This document shows, in pieces, positions 25,948 to 35,205 of a DNA stretch of 64,000 bases (position 1 is the stretch's first letter; the number at the start of each line of letters is the position of its first letter). Origin of the DNA: an uncultured Candidatus Saccharibacteria bacterium (lineage in GTDB: Bacteria; Patescibacteriota; Saccharimonadia; Saccharimonadales; Saccharimonadaceae); NCBI GenBank assembly GCA_946804195.1, contig CAMPEU010000001.1, positions 40,192 to 104,191 on the forward strand. The letters are read 5' to 3'. The translations under genes were made by a program, and so were the position numbers. The notes beneath the pieces were generated by a model. The model was not told the origin of the DNA, ran no database searches, and saw nothing but the letters and a program-made list of their open reading frames with translations.

Positions 25948-26241
25948 ATGATACCTTTCGTCACCATCAACGTACCATTTTCGATAGCGGAACGCAGCAT
26001 TGTGCGAACTGTCGCCTTAGTGCGAGAGGTACCGGCAAAGATTCAGATGCGTCGTGAGCTTCGCGAATGGGAGCAGGATCACACTACCGTTGACTGGCTA
26101 TTCAGAATAGCCGATCTAACGCCAAATGAATCCGAGCTAATGCGTATTGCATCAACAGTGATAAACGCTTCGCGACGCATGCGTAAGATCCGCAAGCCGT
26201 CAAAATTCGAGATCAAGCAGTTCTTTGGCCACCCGATGTGA
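25948..26241 (+). CDS. Small charged protein (97 aa), unknown
   Basis: AGGAGGG SD; TTGATA-N17-TACTAT promoter-like upstream. Confidence 0.5.
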   Translation: MIPFVTINVPFSIAERSIVRTVALVREVPAKIQMRRELREWEQDHTTVDWLFRIADLTPNESELMRIASTVINASRRMRKIRKPSKFEIKQFFGHPM

Positions 26242-26260
26242 ACCACCCCGTCAACCGAGT

Positions 26261-26303
26261 AGATACGCCTGTAAAAACGCGTCCTCGGACGCGGGGTGTA
26301 TCT
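26261..26303. terminator. Two-segment hairpin downstream of the 97-aa ORF
   Basis: AGATACGCC...GGTGTATCT outer stem (one G-U) around perfect CGCGTCC-tc-GGACGCG inner stem. Confidence 0.6.
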
Positions 26304-26305
26304 CT

Positions 26306-26980
26306 TTATAATGCTGCGTGTTGGCGAGCAACATACAAGCAATCAGCCAAATACTCACTCATGCCGCCAACTTGCAAAATCACGTTCAAATCCTTTGCCA
26401 GCACCAATCGCAGAATCTTTATATGCTCTGACGTTATCAGACCATTCGTGTCTTCAACAAATCCCTTCTCCGTGCTGTCATAACGATATTTTTTATCGCC
26501 TTCTAATTTTTTGCCTTGATAATCGCGTGACATATTCAATCCATCACCCAATAATTCAGCAACACGCACGTAGAACCAGGTCTGCACTAACGCCAAGGGG
26601 ACCGATACCGTATCTAACCCTGCCAATATTTCTGCGACAATATCATACCATTCTGCCTCGTCTAGGCTGGCACTAGCCCGTGCAACCTGAGTTAATACCT
26701 CGTAAGCAAACTGCATCCGATCATAATCCTCTAAAATATGACGATAGAACTGTACCAAACGTGCCGACGTCAAAATTCCCAAGTCACCCTTTCCTCGTCC
26801 GATGACAACATCGCACACCGCAAATAGTTCAATACCACCAGCTAATTTTGACTTTTCGCGACGTACACCACGTGCCATTACACTCACCCGGCCTGCTGGC
26901 GTCAAAAAGTCCAACACTCGATCTGCTTCTCCATAATTTGTCCGACGCAATACGATTGCACGCGTCCGATGAGAGTTCAT
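26306..26980 (-). CDS. recO: DNA repair protein RecO
   Basis: AIVLRRTNYGEADRVLDFLTPAGRVSVMARGVRREKSKLAGGIELF. Confidence 0.9.
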   Translation of the reverse strand: MNSHRTRAIVLRRTNYGEADRVLDFLTPAGRVSVMARGVRREKSKLAGGIELFAVCDVVIGRGKGDLGILTSARLVQFYRHILEDYDRMQFAYEVLTQVARASASLDEAEWYDIVAEILAGLDTVSVPLALVQTWFYVRVAELLGDGLNMSRDYQGKKLEGDKKYRYDSTEKGFVEDTNGLITSEHIKILRLVLAKDLNVILQVGGMSEYLADCLYVARQHAAL

Positions 26981-27038
26981 GCTAGTACCTTTTTCACTAT
27001 CGAAAATTTAATTCTAGCAATAGTATGAGCTCTGCTGT

Positions 27039-27410
27039 TCACAGTAGTACGCTCCGAACTGTCGCTACGATATCGCTCGGATGCATCATCGTACTATTTA
27101 TAATTCGTCGGACACCGTACGGCCGTAATTCATCGATATCCAAATCAGCCATGCTACTACACACGATTACCGGGATATCCGCTGTATCCGTATAGCTCTG
27201 TAATTCATGGAGTAAATTCAATGCGCCTGGTCCATCCAGTAGTAAGCTCATGACAATCGCAGAGGGCGGGTTTTCGTCAACCAGATCAATCGCTGCATAT
27301 GCATGCGATGCACGTACAACCGAAAAACCCTGCGATTCCAACTGGCGCTGATAATGATCACCTAGCCACGGCTCACTCTCAATTACCATCACACTTTTAC
27401 TGTCGCTCAT
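27039..27410 (-). CDS. Receiver-domain protein with degenerate phosphorylation site
   Basis: Receiver-like fold VMVIESEPWLGDHYQRQLESQGFSVV...PSAIVMSLLLDGPGAL...IPVIVCSSM; expected Asp position is Ser. Confidence 0.75.
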   Translation of the reverse strand: MSDSKSVMVIESEPWLGDHYQRQLESQGFSVVRASHAYAAIDLVDENPPSAIVMSLLLDGPGALNLLHELQSYTDTADIPVIVCSSMADLDIDELRPYGVRRIINSTMMHPSDIVATVRSVLL

Positions 27411-28171
27411 AGCAAGCTCATCTGTCCAGATACATTCAAATCCACATAAAAAGTTGCGCCATCACGATGACGAACAATCCCCACAATACTGTCCATCTTT
27501 TCGGCCAATCGTTGTGCAGTTATCAGGCCTACTCCGCTAGCCTGCGGACGACTGCTCAGTGGTGCCAATGCACGGCGCGACACGCGACCCTCGAGTTGGC
27601 TCCACATATCAATTGGCACCGCCGGTCCATAATCTCGAACGCCAATACGAACTCGATCACCCCGTCCAGTAATCGCCATCTGAATTGGATGTTTTTTAGA
27701 TCCATAAAACAAAGCATTGTCGCCAAATGCCAACAAGATACGTTGCAAAACGTTGCGATTTGCGACCGTCAAAGGTACCCGAGCTCGCGACTGCAATGTA
27801 ATCTCGCGACCGTAGGCCGAAAACATCGGGGTGAGTTCATGAATAACATCCCGACATACACTCAAAGGATTGACAGGCTCCAGCGGTAACGCTTGCTGAG
27901 TAACGGCTGTCATGTTCAAACTCGATGCCAAACGCAACGCTCGTTCACTCGTCAGAGTTACCTGTTCACTCAACAACTTACGCTCTTCATCGCTGATATT
28001 ATCAGCCCCAACGGCTAACCCTAACTGTCTCATCAAAACTAGCGGTGAGGTTAACTCACCAGCCGCCGCAACAGACAAAACCGAGCCATCAAATAAATGA
28101 CCAACACTACCCCTAATATTCCGATTACCCTCCGCATTCATCGTTATATCTAGTTTATCACGCACGCACAC
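27407..28171 (-). CDS. Histidine-kinase-like protein (HATPase present, H-box His missing)
   Basis: GELTSPLVLMRQL in place of HELRTPL; LLAFGDNALFY (N box), VRDYGPAV, GVGLITAQRLAEK; overlaps receiver gene by 4 nt; start may be 28141. Confidence 0.75.
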   Translation of the reverse strand: MCVRDKLDITMNAEGNRNIRGSVGHLFDGSVLSVAAAGELTSPLVLMRQLGLAVGADNISDEERKLLSEQVTLTSERALRLASSLNMTAVTQQALPLEPVNPLSVCRDVIHELTPMFSAYGREITLQSRARVPLTVANRNVLQRILLAFGDNALFYGSKKHPIQMAITGRGDRVRIGVRDYGPAVPIDMWSQLEGRVSRRALAPLSSRPQASGVGLITAQRLAEKMDSIVGIVRHRDGATFYVDLNVSGQMSLL

Positions 28172-28216
28172 GCAAAAATGCTGTAAAAATTAGCAATACC
28201 CCTGTAGTGTTTGTGC

Positions 28217-28882
28217 TTAGTCGTTAAAGTCTAGTGAAGATACGATTGACTGAAAATCATTCTTGAAAACATCCGCATCTGTTCGCACGGTAATCGTTAA
28301 TGATCGACAGCGATAAACAACCGCATCACCACGAATATTTTTACTAAAGTTACCAGTCAATCGAACACCCTGATGTCCTTGTGACGATGAGGTACTCTGT
28401 TTCAAATCACCCTTTTGTACCAAGTTTTGATATCGCTTCAATACAGAATCAAAATCACGTTGCTCGATGGTTACGCGCAAGGCAAATTGCTCGGAATTAC
28501 TAATCGGTGGAACATAGCCTGGATTGAAATATGCTTCAAAATCACCCCCGTTAGTAATCTGCTCCGCCCAATGTTCACTCCATGTTTTTGGATAATCAAA
28601 TCGTAAGCCACAATAATCGTCTGGTGCCTTGAAATTTTTTGCTGGTTGCTTTTCTCGCTCAGCAAACTTCTCTTCATCAGCTTCAGCCTGTACTCGTTTT
28701 GCTTCGACTTCTGCAATGCGCAGCTTGCCATCAAGATCGCTATTTGCTTCGCCATAGGCAACAAACGCCCAAATGCTAAAAATACCCAATCCGAGCACTA
28801 AAACGCTCAAACCGATAACAGCAAATAACATACCTGATATAACGCCGCGTTCATTGTGGTGCAAAGATTTCATATGGCTCAT
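28217..28882 (-). CDS. Single-TM anchored extracytoplasmic protein, unknown
   Basis: N-terminal TM then charged coiled coil and C-terminal domain DYCGLRFDYPKTWSEHWAE... Confidence 0.5.
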   Translation of the reverse strand: MSHMKSLHHNERGVISGMLFAVIGLSVLVLGLGIFSIWAFVAYGEANSDLDGKLRIAEVEAKRVQAEADEEKFAEREKQPAKNFKAPDDYCGLRFDYPKTWSEHWAEQITNGGDFEAYFNPGYVPPISNSEQFALRVTIEQRDFDSVLKRYQNLVQKGDLKQSTSSSQGHQGVRLTGNFSKNIRGDAVVYRCRSLTITVRTDADVFKNDFQSIVSSLDFND

Positions 28883-29403
28883 TATACTTGTGCTTTTCCA
28901 CTCTGTAAAGGCTTAACTTTATACAAGTAAAAACTTTTGTCATGTTTTTCATGCTGAACATTGGGAACCTTAAAGCCAAAGCTCATAAAGTATACGTCTT
29001 TTCTATGTAATGACGCCGTTTGCTGGACCTTTTTATACATTTTTTTGATGTCCCGCGAATCGCCAAACGTATAGACGATTGTCGTTTCACTAGGTAGAGT
29101 TACGAACCAAAAATCAGCCAAGCGTACGGATATCAGCCGACTGCGCGAGAGTATTTTTGCAACGACAACCAGCGCCGGATTCAGTTCGTATCCGATTGAA
29201 CGAGCGCCACAACGCGCCGCCGCACGCAATACGACACCATCACCGCTCCCGATATCGACAAGTACGTCCCGCTTGCCCAGTGGATACAGCGTGGTGAATG
29301 CTTTGTCCAATAATTTTCGTCGCGTAGGCACGTATGGCGCGCCTCGTACTACAACAAATCCAAACAATACTACAATTCCACTCGCAACCCAGAACCAGAT
29401 CAT
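28882..29403 (-). CDS. Class I SAM-dependent methyltransferase, membrane-anchored
   Basis: DVLVDIGSGDGVVLRAAARCGARSIGYELNP; N-terminal TM. Confidence 0.75.
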   Translation of the reverse strand: MIWFWVASGIVVLFGFVVVRGAPYVPTRRKLLDKAFTTLYPLGKRDVLVDIGSGDGVVLRAAARCGARSIGYELNPALVVVAKILSRSRLISVRLADFWFVTLPSETTIVYTFGDSRDIKKMYKKVQQTASLHRKDVYFMSFGFKVPNVQHEKHDKSFYLYKVKPLQSGKAQV

Positions 29404-29615
29404 TTCTCGTTATCGCTCGCAAAAGAGCGCTTTAGCTCCCGGATGTCGTTAGATACCGCACTCAGATCCTTCTCGATGTCAGCAGCCAACTTTGCCGCTT
29501 CTTTTAACTTTGCGCTCGCTTGTTCAACCTGAAAATCATCACCATCAAACCAACTCACCAACTGATCCAACTGATCGATTTTTTCCTGAACTGTTGTCGT
29601 GTCATTTTTTGTCAT
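29400..29615 (-). CDS. xseB: Exodeoxyribonuclease VII small subunit
   Basis: KIDQLDQLVSWFDGDDFQVEQASAKLKEAAKLAADIEKDL; adjacent to xseA. Confidence 0.82.
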   Translation of the reverse strand: MTKNDTTTVQEKIDQLDQLVSWFDGDDFQVEQASAKLKEAAKLAADIEKDLSAVSNDIRELKRSFASDNEK

Positions 29616-30690
29616 ACGATTCTACCTTTGCTTTTATTATAGCTTGCGCCAGTTCAATTTCGACAGTTTGTCCTACTTTCATCGCTCCACGAACAAGTGC
29701 GTACCCACGCTCCAATGCTCGCGCTGGATCAAATTCCGCCAGTAATCGTTGAGTTTGTAGCAGATACTGCTGGTGCTTCTCGACGTGACGCATCGCAATA
29801 TCAGCAGAATCCTCCACTCTGCCCGCAACATGCTGACGCAACCTATCAACCGTACCCAGAACGTGTGGTATCAGTGACTGTACTTGCATGCGTGTATAGC
29901 CAACAATATCGTGTCGGTTCGGCACTACAATTTGGGCAGCATTACTCGGCGTCGCCGCGCGGACATCAGCTACCAGATCACATAACGACGTATCAACCTC
30001 ATGTCCAATCCCCGTCAAGGTAGGAATACGACTACCGGCGACCGCTCGAACTAATTGCTCATCATTAAACGCACTCAAATCGTCCGCACTACCACCACCT
30101 CTGATAATTATTACAACGTCAGGTAGTGTCTCCTGAGTATTAAAATAGTTCAAGGCTCGAATAATCTGATCAGGAGCCTCCGCTCCTTGCACCGTCACAT
30201 GCGCAACATCGACACGCAATCCACCCCACCGGTCATTGAGTATCTTGATGAAATCTGCATACCCAGCCGCTTGCGTACTACTGATAATGGCAATGTGACG
30301 TGGTATTTTTGGCAACGCCCTTTTTCGCTCAAGAGCGAACAACCCCTCCTGGTCAAGTTTTTTACGCAACATTTCAAAACTCTTTTTTATACTACCCTCA
30401 CCGCTCGGACGAATTGCTTTAACGGTCAGGCTAAACTTGCCCCATTTTGTCAGTTTTGGAGTAGCCGTAACAACAACCTTCATGCCATCCTCTATAGGTA
30501 CGCGCAGTTGAAAAACCATCATAAAACAATTAACACTAGCATCCTCGTCTTTTAAGTCGAAAAAAACAAACTTGCCTTGGTTCACCTTAAAACTGGCGAC
30601 TTCGCCTTCTACCTCAACGAGCGGATACGCATATTCAAAGGTTTGGTTAACGGTAGCGACAAAGTCGCTAACTCGAAATTTTGGGGACAT
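29602..30690 (-). CDS. xseA: Exodeoxyribonuclease VII large subunit
   Basis: VSDFVATVNQTFEYAYPLVEVEGEVASFKVNQGKFVFFDLKD; RGGGSADDLSAFNDEQLVRAV; GIGHEVDTSLCDLVADVRAATPSNAAQ; start re-chosen at 30690. Confidence 0.93.
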   Translation of the reverse strand: MSPKFRVSDFVATVNQTFEYAYPLVEVEGEVASFKVNQGKFVFFDLKDEDASVNCFMMVFQLRVPIEDGMKVVVTATPKLTKWGKFSLTVKAIRPSGEGSIKKSFEMLRKKLDQEGLFALERKRALPKIPRHIAIISSTQAAGYADFIKILNDRWGGLRVDVAHVTVQGAEAPDQIIRALNYFNTQETLPDVVIIIRGGGSADDLSAFNDEQLVRAVAGSRIPTLTGIGHEVDTSLCDLVADVRAATPSNAAQIVVPNRHDIVGYTRMQVQSLIPHVLGTVDRLRQHVAGRVEDSADIAMRHVEKHQQYLLQTQRLLAEFDPARALERGYALVRGAMKVGQTVEIELAQAIIKAKVESYDKK

Positions 30691-31717
30691 TACCCTTGTC
30701 TCCATACGTTGCGAGTGCATGTTGGTAAAAGATATAACCAAGTGCAATAGTTCCAATAAGTATGATGACGCGCGCCAAAACAATACCCGCGATAGCAACA
30801 CCACCGGCAATGCCCGCAAAGGCCAAGAACGTTACCATAACAGCCTCATATGCGCCGGCACCACCAGGAGTCAACACAAAGAATCCAACCAATGTCGCAA
30901 CTCCATATGCAATCAATACAGGCGCGGGATTAAATACTTCACCAAGTGCCCAAAATGCAACCATAAACAATCCAGCATCGCCTAGTGTATGGACAACACC
31001 CCAGAGTAACGGCTTCTTCAATAATTTTTTGTCACTTTTTAACTCCAGAAAATCGCGATGCATATCTTCTAAAAAGTTCTCAACTGTTGACTCTTTTAGT
31101 AATTTACGCCTACGCCCAAAAGTGACTCGACGTGTAATTACATTTAAAATTCGATATATTTGCGATGCAAAACGATCAATGCGCGCCTTACTACTCAATA
31201 AATAGATACCTGTCAAAATTGTGACTGTCATCAGTCCAAACAGCGTTGCGCTCGCCAAAATAATCCAACGATTCAACGTACCGTCGAGAGTGACTAAAAA
31301 GAGCGATAGTAGTAAAAGAGCACCAAAAGCGAAAAAACCAGATGCATGACGAACAACCTGCGCCATAGTTGCACGCCCTGGAAGCACCCCTAGTGAACCA
31401 AGCCTCCATGTCAGATATGACACGCCGCTGACACCACCGCTTGGTAATACATGATTAACGAAATTCCCCTCCAGCGCTATACGTACAAGTTCTCGTCTAT
31501 TTGTTTTGAGTATCTGGCCTTTACCTCGTAAATACGAGAAGATCATTTCGCCTCCCGCATAGTACACGAGAATCTGCAACGGTATCATTAACAAAAGTAC
31601 CCAAAGATTAACCTGACTAAGCAATTCCCATGCCCGTAACAGCTCGTGACGGGATGCAAATAGGATAATAATCAGTAAAAAAACAGTGGCTAAGCTTAAC
31701 CAGGCTCGAAAAGACAT
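30668..31717 (-). CDS. Flippase-like / LPG-synthase-TM (UPF0104) membrane protein
   Basis: Multi-TM; NFVNHVLPSGGVSGVSYLTWRLG; FFVLTPGGAGAYEAVMV. Confidence 0.8.
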   Translation of the reverse strand: MSFRAWLSLATVFLLIIILFASRHELLRAWELLSQVNLWVLLLMIPLQILVYYAGGEMIFSYLRGKGQILKTNRRELVRIALEGNFVNHVLPSGGVSGVSYLTWRLGSLGVLPGRATMAQVVRHASGFFAFGALLLLSLFLVTLDGTLNRWIILASATLFGLMTVTILTGIYLLSSKARIDRFASQIYRILNVITRRVTFGRRRKLLKESTVENFLEDMHRDFLELKSDKKLLKKPLLWGVVHTLGDAGLFMVAFWALGEVFNPAPVLIAYGVATLVGFFVLTPGGAGAYEAVMVTFLAFAGIAGGVAIAGIVLARVIILIGTIALGYIFYQHALATYGDKGNVPKISS

Positions 31718-31741
31718 ACTAACAAGTATATACTATTAGAT

Positions 31742-32923
31742 ATGTACATTGCGATGCTCGGACGACAACCAGAATTAGGCATTGCCGAACTCGAAAGAGT
31801 TTACGGTGATGTTCGGTGGTTTGCGCATGATTCAGCCCTCGTCGACAGCGATACGTTCGATGTACAACGCTTGGGTGGAACTATCAAGGCGGGAGTCGTT
31901 GTGCGAGAGCTCACCGGCACTGACTGGCGCAAGACAAGTATGGAACTCGTAAAAATATATCACCGAAAATGGTCGGATGCTCCGGGTAAAATTACACTAG
32001 GCATCAGCGCACATGGATTCACGATCACGGCAAAAGATGTTGGACGCACCGCACATATCCTCAAGTCAAAGCTCAAAGACAGTGGCGTCAGCGTGCGTAT
32101 GGTGCCGAATGAACAACCGGCACTCAGTAGTGCGTCATCTCATCACAACAAACTCGGTCTATCAAATAATAAAGTAGAGCTAATGGTCGTCCGTGGTCAT
32201 GGTGGCAAAGTAATTATTGCCGAGAGTACCGGTGCTCAAAACATTACCGCACTCGCCAACCGTGATCAAGCGCGACCAGCACGTGATGCATTTGTCGGTA
32301 TGCTACCACCAAAACTTGCGCTCATCATGACAAATCTTGCCGTCGGTAAACTACAGCCCAAAGGTGATGAATCACACCTAACTATTCTCGATCCATTTTG
32401 TGGCACGGGAGTCATATTACAGGAAGCGGCGCTACTAATGTACTCTGTCTATGGCACCGATGTGTCCGAAAAAATGATTCGCTACTCTCGCGATAACATC
32501 CAATGGCTCGAAGAAAAATACAAAATCCGAGCCGGCTGGTATCTCCATGAAGGCGATGCCGTAGAAACAATCTGGCGACAACCAATTGATGCCGTTGCCA
32601 CAGAAGCATACTTGGGGCAACCATTCAGCGCTCCTCCATCACCGAGCAAGCTAGCAGAAGTAAAACAAACGTGCGACACAATTATTAGTAAGTTCCTCAA
32701 AAACATGAGTCATCAGATACAAAGCGGCACACCGTTATGTATCGCAGTCCCCGCTTGGAGTAATCGTGACGGTACCACCTTTACTCGCCTTAATCTCGTC
32801 AAAAAACTTGATTCACTAGGCTACAGACCTGTTGAATTCAAGAATATTGCGGCGAAAGATTTGTTGTATTATCGCCCAGGACAAGTTGTTGCGCGTGACT
32901 TATTGGTCATCGAGAGAATCTAG
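31742..32923 (+). CDS. THUMP/Trm-G10-like tRNA (guanine-N2) methyltransferase
   Basis: ILDPFCGTGVILQEAALLMYSVYGTDVSEKMIRYSRDNIQWL; N-terminal THUMP-like region. Confidence 0.72.
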   Translation: MYIAMLGRQPELGIAELERVYGDVRWFAHDSALVDSDTFDVQRLGGTIKAGVVVRELTGTDWRKTSMELVKIYHRKWSDAPGKITLGISAHGFTITAKDVGRTAHILKSKLKDSGVSVRMVPNEQPALSSASSHHNKLGLSNNKVELMVVRGHGGKVIIAESTGAQNITALANRDQARPARDAFVGMLPPKLALIMTNLAVGKLQPKGDESHLTILDPFCGTGVILQEAALLMYSVYGTDVSEKMIRYSRDNIQWLEEKYKIRAGWYLHEGDAVETIWRQPIDAVATEAYLGQPFSAPPSPSKLAEVKQTCDTIISKFLKNMSHQIQSGTPLCIAVPAWSNRDGTTFTRLNLVKKLDSLGYRPVEFKNIAAKDLLYYRPGQVVARDLLVIERI

Positions 32924-33035
32924 GCCAACAAAAGAGCATCTTGATGAGTTATGGATTTCGACAACAGGGGTTGACGAATCGTCATTTTTTAGTTACAATG
33001 GTTTAGATTTTTGATGTTAATTAAGGAGTTACCAC

Positions 33036-33308
33036 GTGTCACATGTCAAAGCTGGCGGTTCCAGTAAAAACAACCGAAATAACGCCGGTCAACGCCTAGG
33101 TACCAAACGATTTGGTGGCCAGACAGTTCGCAATGGCGAAGTCTTGGTACGACAAACTGGATCAACCAAAATTGCAGGTCCTGGCACATACATGAGCCGT
33201 AACTTCACTATTCACGCAGCCGTTGATGGTGTCGTGAGCTTCGTAAAAGTAAAGAAAGGGCGCTTCACAGGCAAAACCGTTCCTCGCACACAAGTTGTTG
33301 TCCAATAA
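33036..33308 (+). CDS. rpmA: 50S ribosomal protein L27
   Basis: SHVKAGGSSKNNRNNAGQRLGTKRFGGQTVRNGEVLVRQTGSTKIAGPG...; GTG start after AAGGAG. Confidence 0.95.
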   Translation: MSHVKAGGSSKNNRNNAGQRLGTKRFGGQTVRNGEVLVRQTGSTKIAGPGTYMSRNFTIHAAVDGVVSFVKVKKGRFTGKTVPRTQVVVQ

Positions 33309-33326
33309 ATAATTGTTCCAAATAAA

Positions 33327-33360
33327 AATCGCCTTCGGTGTTGAAGGCGACTTTTTATTT
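33327..33360 (+). terminator. Rho-independent terminator of rpmA
   Basis: TCGCCTTC-ggtgtt-GAAGGCGA followed by cTTTTTaTTTTT. Confidence 0.85.
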
Positions 33361-33370
33361 TTAACTCGCT

Positions 33371-33898
33371 CTAGCTCATACCTAAATGATGCTTAACTCG
33401 TTCGACGACATCACCAATAACGACTTGCGATTTAACCAAATAATCATCGACGCCAAGCGATTCAGCTCGTTCTTTGTCTTTTGGTTGGCTTAATGCTGTT
33501 AACATAATAACTTTTATGTTGGTTGTCTCGGGAGTATTCCGCAAAATATCCAACACATCAAATCCGCTGATCTTTGGCATCATCGCGTCCAACAATATCA
33601 GGTTAGGCTTAAATTCTTTTGCAGCCTGTAACGCCTGTTCGCCATCATTGACCTCATAGAGTTCGAATCCTTCTAATTCTAAACGGGATCGATAGACAGC
33701 AGCCAATGCTACATCATCTTCCACGAGTAAAATCTTGCGTCCCGCTCCATCGCCTCCTTCTGGTGTTGGCGCAGGAGTGGCTGGCGTGGTAGTAGCTTCT
33801 GATTCACTGGATGTATCTGCAACTGGAGCTGGAGGCTCAGAATGCCCTTGGTCATCTGACATTTCTGGTTTGTCTAGGTTGTCTGGTTCGTCTTGCAT
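33371..33898 (-). CDS. Response regulator receiver protein with low-complexity N-terminus
   Basis: KILLVEDDVALAAVYRSRLE...PNLILLDAMMPKISGFDVL...VIMLTAL...VDDYLVKS: canonical Asp/Thr/Lys residues. Confidence 0.9.
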   Translation of the reverse strand: MQDEPDNLDKPEMSDDQGHSEPPAPVADTSSESEATTTPATPAPTPEGGDGAGRKILLVEDDVALAAVYRSRLELEGFELYEVNDGEQALQAAKEFKPNLILLDAMMPKISGFDVLDILRNTPETTNIKVIMLTALSQPKDKERAESLGVDDYLVKSQVVIGDVVERVKHHLGMS

Positions 33899-33930
33899 AT
33901 GCTTATACTACTATACCATCGATTATTCGT

Positions 33931-35130
33931 CTACTTTTTCAAGATTGCAAGAGCGCTCGCCATCTGAGGATCCCGATCAGCGTTAGCATCTTCGAATGTC
34001 AGTTCAACCTTTGTATCGGGACTTATACCCTTTTCGTTGATGTTTTTGCCGTCGGGCGTAAACCATTTTGCTATCGTCACCTTCAGTACGGTGCCGTTAG
34101 ATAAATTGATGAGTTTTTGCACGCTCCCTTTCCCAAAAGTCTGTTCACCAACAAGTTTTGCGGCTCCGTGATCCTGAAGTGCTCCCGCAACGATTTCGCT
34201 CGCACTAGCACTCGACCCATTTATCAAAACAATCGTTAGTACACCCTTGAGGATTGATGAGTTGCCCGATTTTAATTCTTCGGTCACCTTACCACCCGAC
34301 CTCTCACTCACAACGACTTTATTATCTAGCCAAATACCCGCAATATCTTGTGCGGCCGACAGCAACCCGCCGCCATTACCACGCAAATCCAAGATCACGC
34401 CTTTCACGCCCTTCTCTTTGAACTCCTTGGCGGTTGTACGTGCCATGTTCGTTGTCGTTTCGTCAAAACGTCGCATTGTCAAAACGCCTATACCATCAAC
34501 TACCTCACCCTCAACACTTGGTGAAGTAATTTCGGCACGCGTTATCGAAAAGTTTTTACTATCCAAACCCCGCAATACCGTTAACTTTACGGTAGTTCCA
34601 ATTTTTCCCCTAATACTATTAACGACTTCGTTCAACGTCCTTCCGGCCATAAACTCATCATTAACAGCAATGATAATGTCACCTGGTTGCAGACCAGACT
34701 CACCTGCGGGCGTACCTTTTAGTGTCCGTATAATTGTTGGTTTTAGATCTCTACTGCCTATTTCGGCACCGATTCCGCCACCAATATTACCCGTTAAATC
34801 CTTGTTGAATTCCTCAGCCTCTTTTTTGTCGAAGTAAACCGTATATACGTCACCTGCTGCCATAACCAAACCACGGCTAGCACCATCAATGAGCGCTTGC
34901 TCGTTCAAATCACCATCAAAATTCGCCTTCAATTGTCGAAATGTTGTCTGTACGTCCGTAAAATCGAGCGTTCCAGTCTGAACTTTAATTCCCAAAACAG
35001 GGGCAACGGCATTCACGATTTGTTCATTTCGCATGCCTCCCAGATATCCAATTATGACAGCGCATGCCAAAACAAGTATCAAAGTACTCGGTGTGAAATT
35101 TATTTTTTTAGGTTTTTTTTCTTCGATCAC
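33931..35130 (-). CDS. S41-family C-terminal processing peptidase
   Basis: PDZ (GLQPGDIIIAVNDE), NGSSASASEIVAGALQDHGAAKLVGEQTFGKGSVQ. Confidence 0.93.
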   Translation of the reverse strand: MIEEKKPKKINFTPSTLILVLACAVIIGYLGGMRNEQIVNAVAPVLGIKVQTGTLDFTDVQTTFRQLKANFDGDLNEQALIDGASRGLVMAAGDVYTVYFDKKEAEEFNKDLTGNIGGGIGAEIGSRDLKPTIIRTLKGTPAGESGLQPGDIIIAVNDEFMAGRTLNEVVNSIRGKIGTTVKLTVLRGLDSKNFSITRAEITSPSVEGEVVDGIGVLTMRRFDETTTNMARTTAKEFKEKGVKGVILDLRGNGGGLLSAAQDIAGIWLDNKVVVSERSGGKVTEELKSGNSSILKGVLTIVLINGSSASASEIVAGALQDHGAAKLVGEQTFGKGSVQKLINLSNGTVLKVTIAKWFTPDGKNINEKGISPDTKVELTFEDANADRDPQMASALAILKK

Positions 35131-35205
35131 TTCAACTCATTATACCCGAATTAACCAAAAGCATGAACCTAAACTATGCAATGAATAACTTCGTATCAAA
35201 CGGTA

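Noticed and set aside
25423-26303. CRISPR or transposon in the glyS-recO cassette
   Set aside because: No repeat-spacer periodicity, no transposase and no obvious terminal inverted repeats; only hairpins and short ORFs.
26079-26342. 87-aa minus ORF overlapping the 97-aa plus ORF
   Set aside because: The plus-strand ORF has an AGGAGGG SD and promoter-like elements; the minus ORF has neither and covers the hairpin.
33655-33680. tRNA T-arm-like GTTCGAATCC
   Set aside because: Lies inside the response regulator coding sequence on the opposite strand with no acceptor or anticodon stems; no tRNA gene supported in the window.
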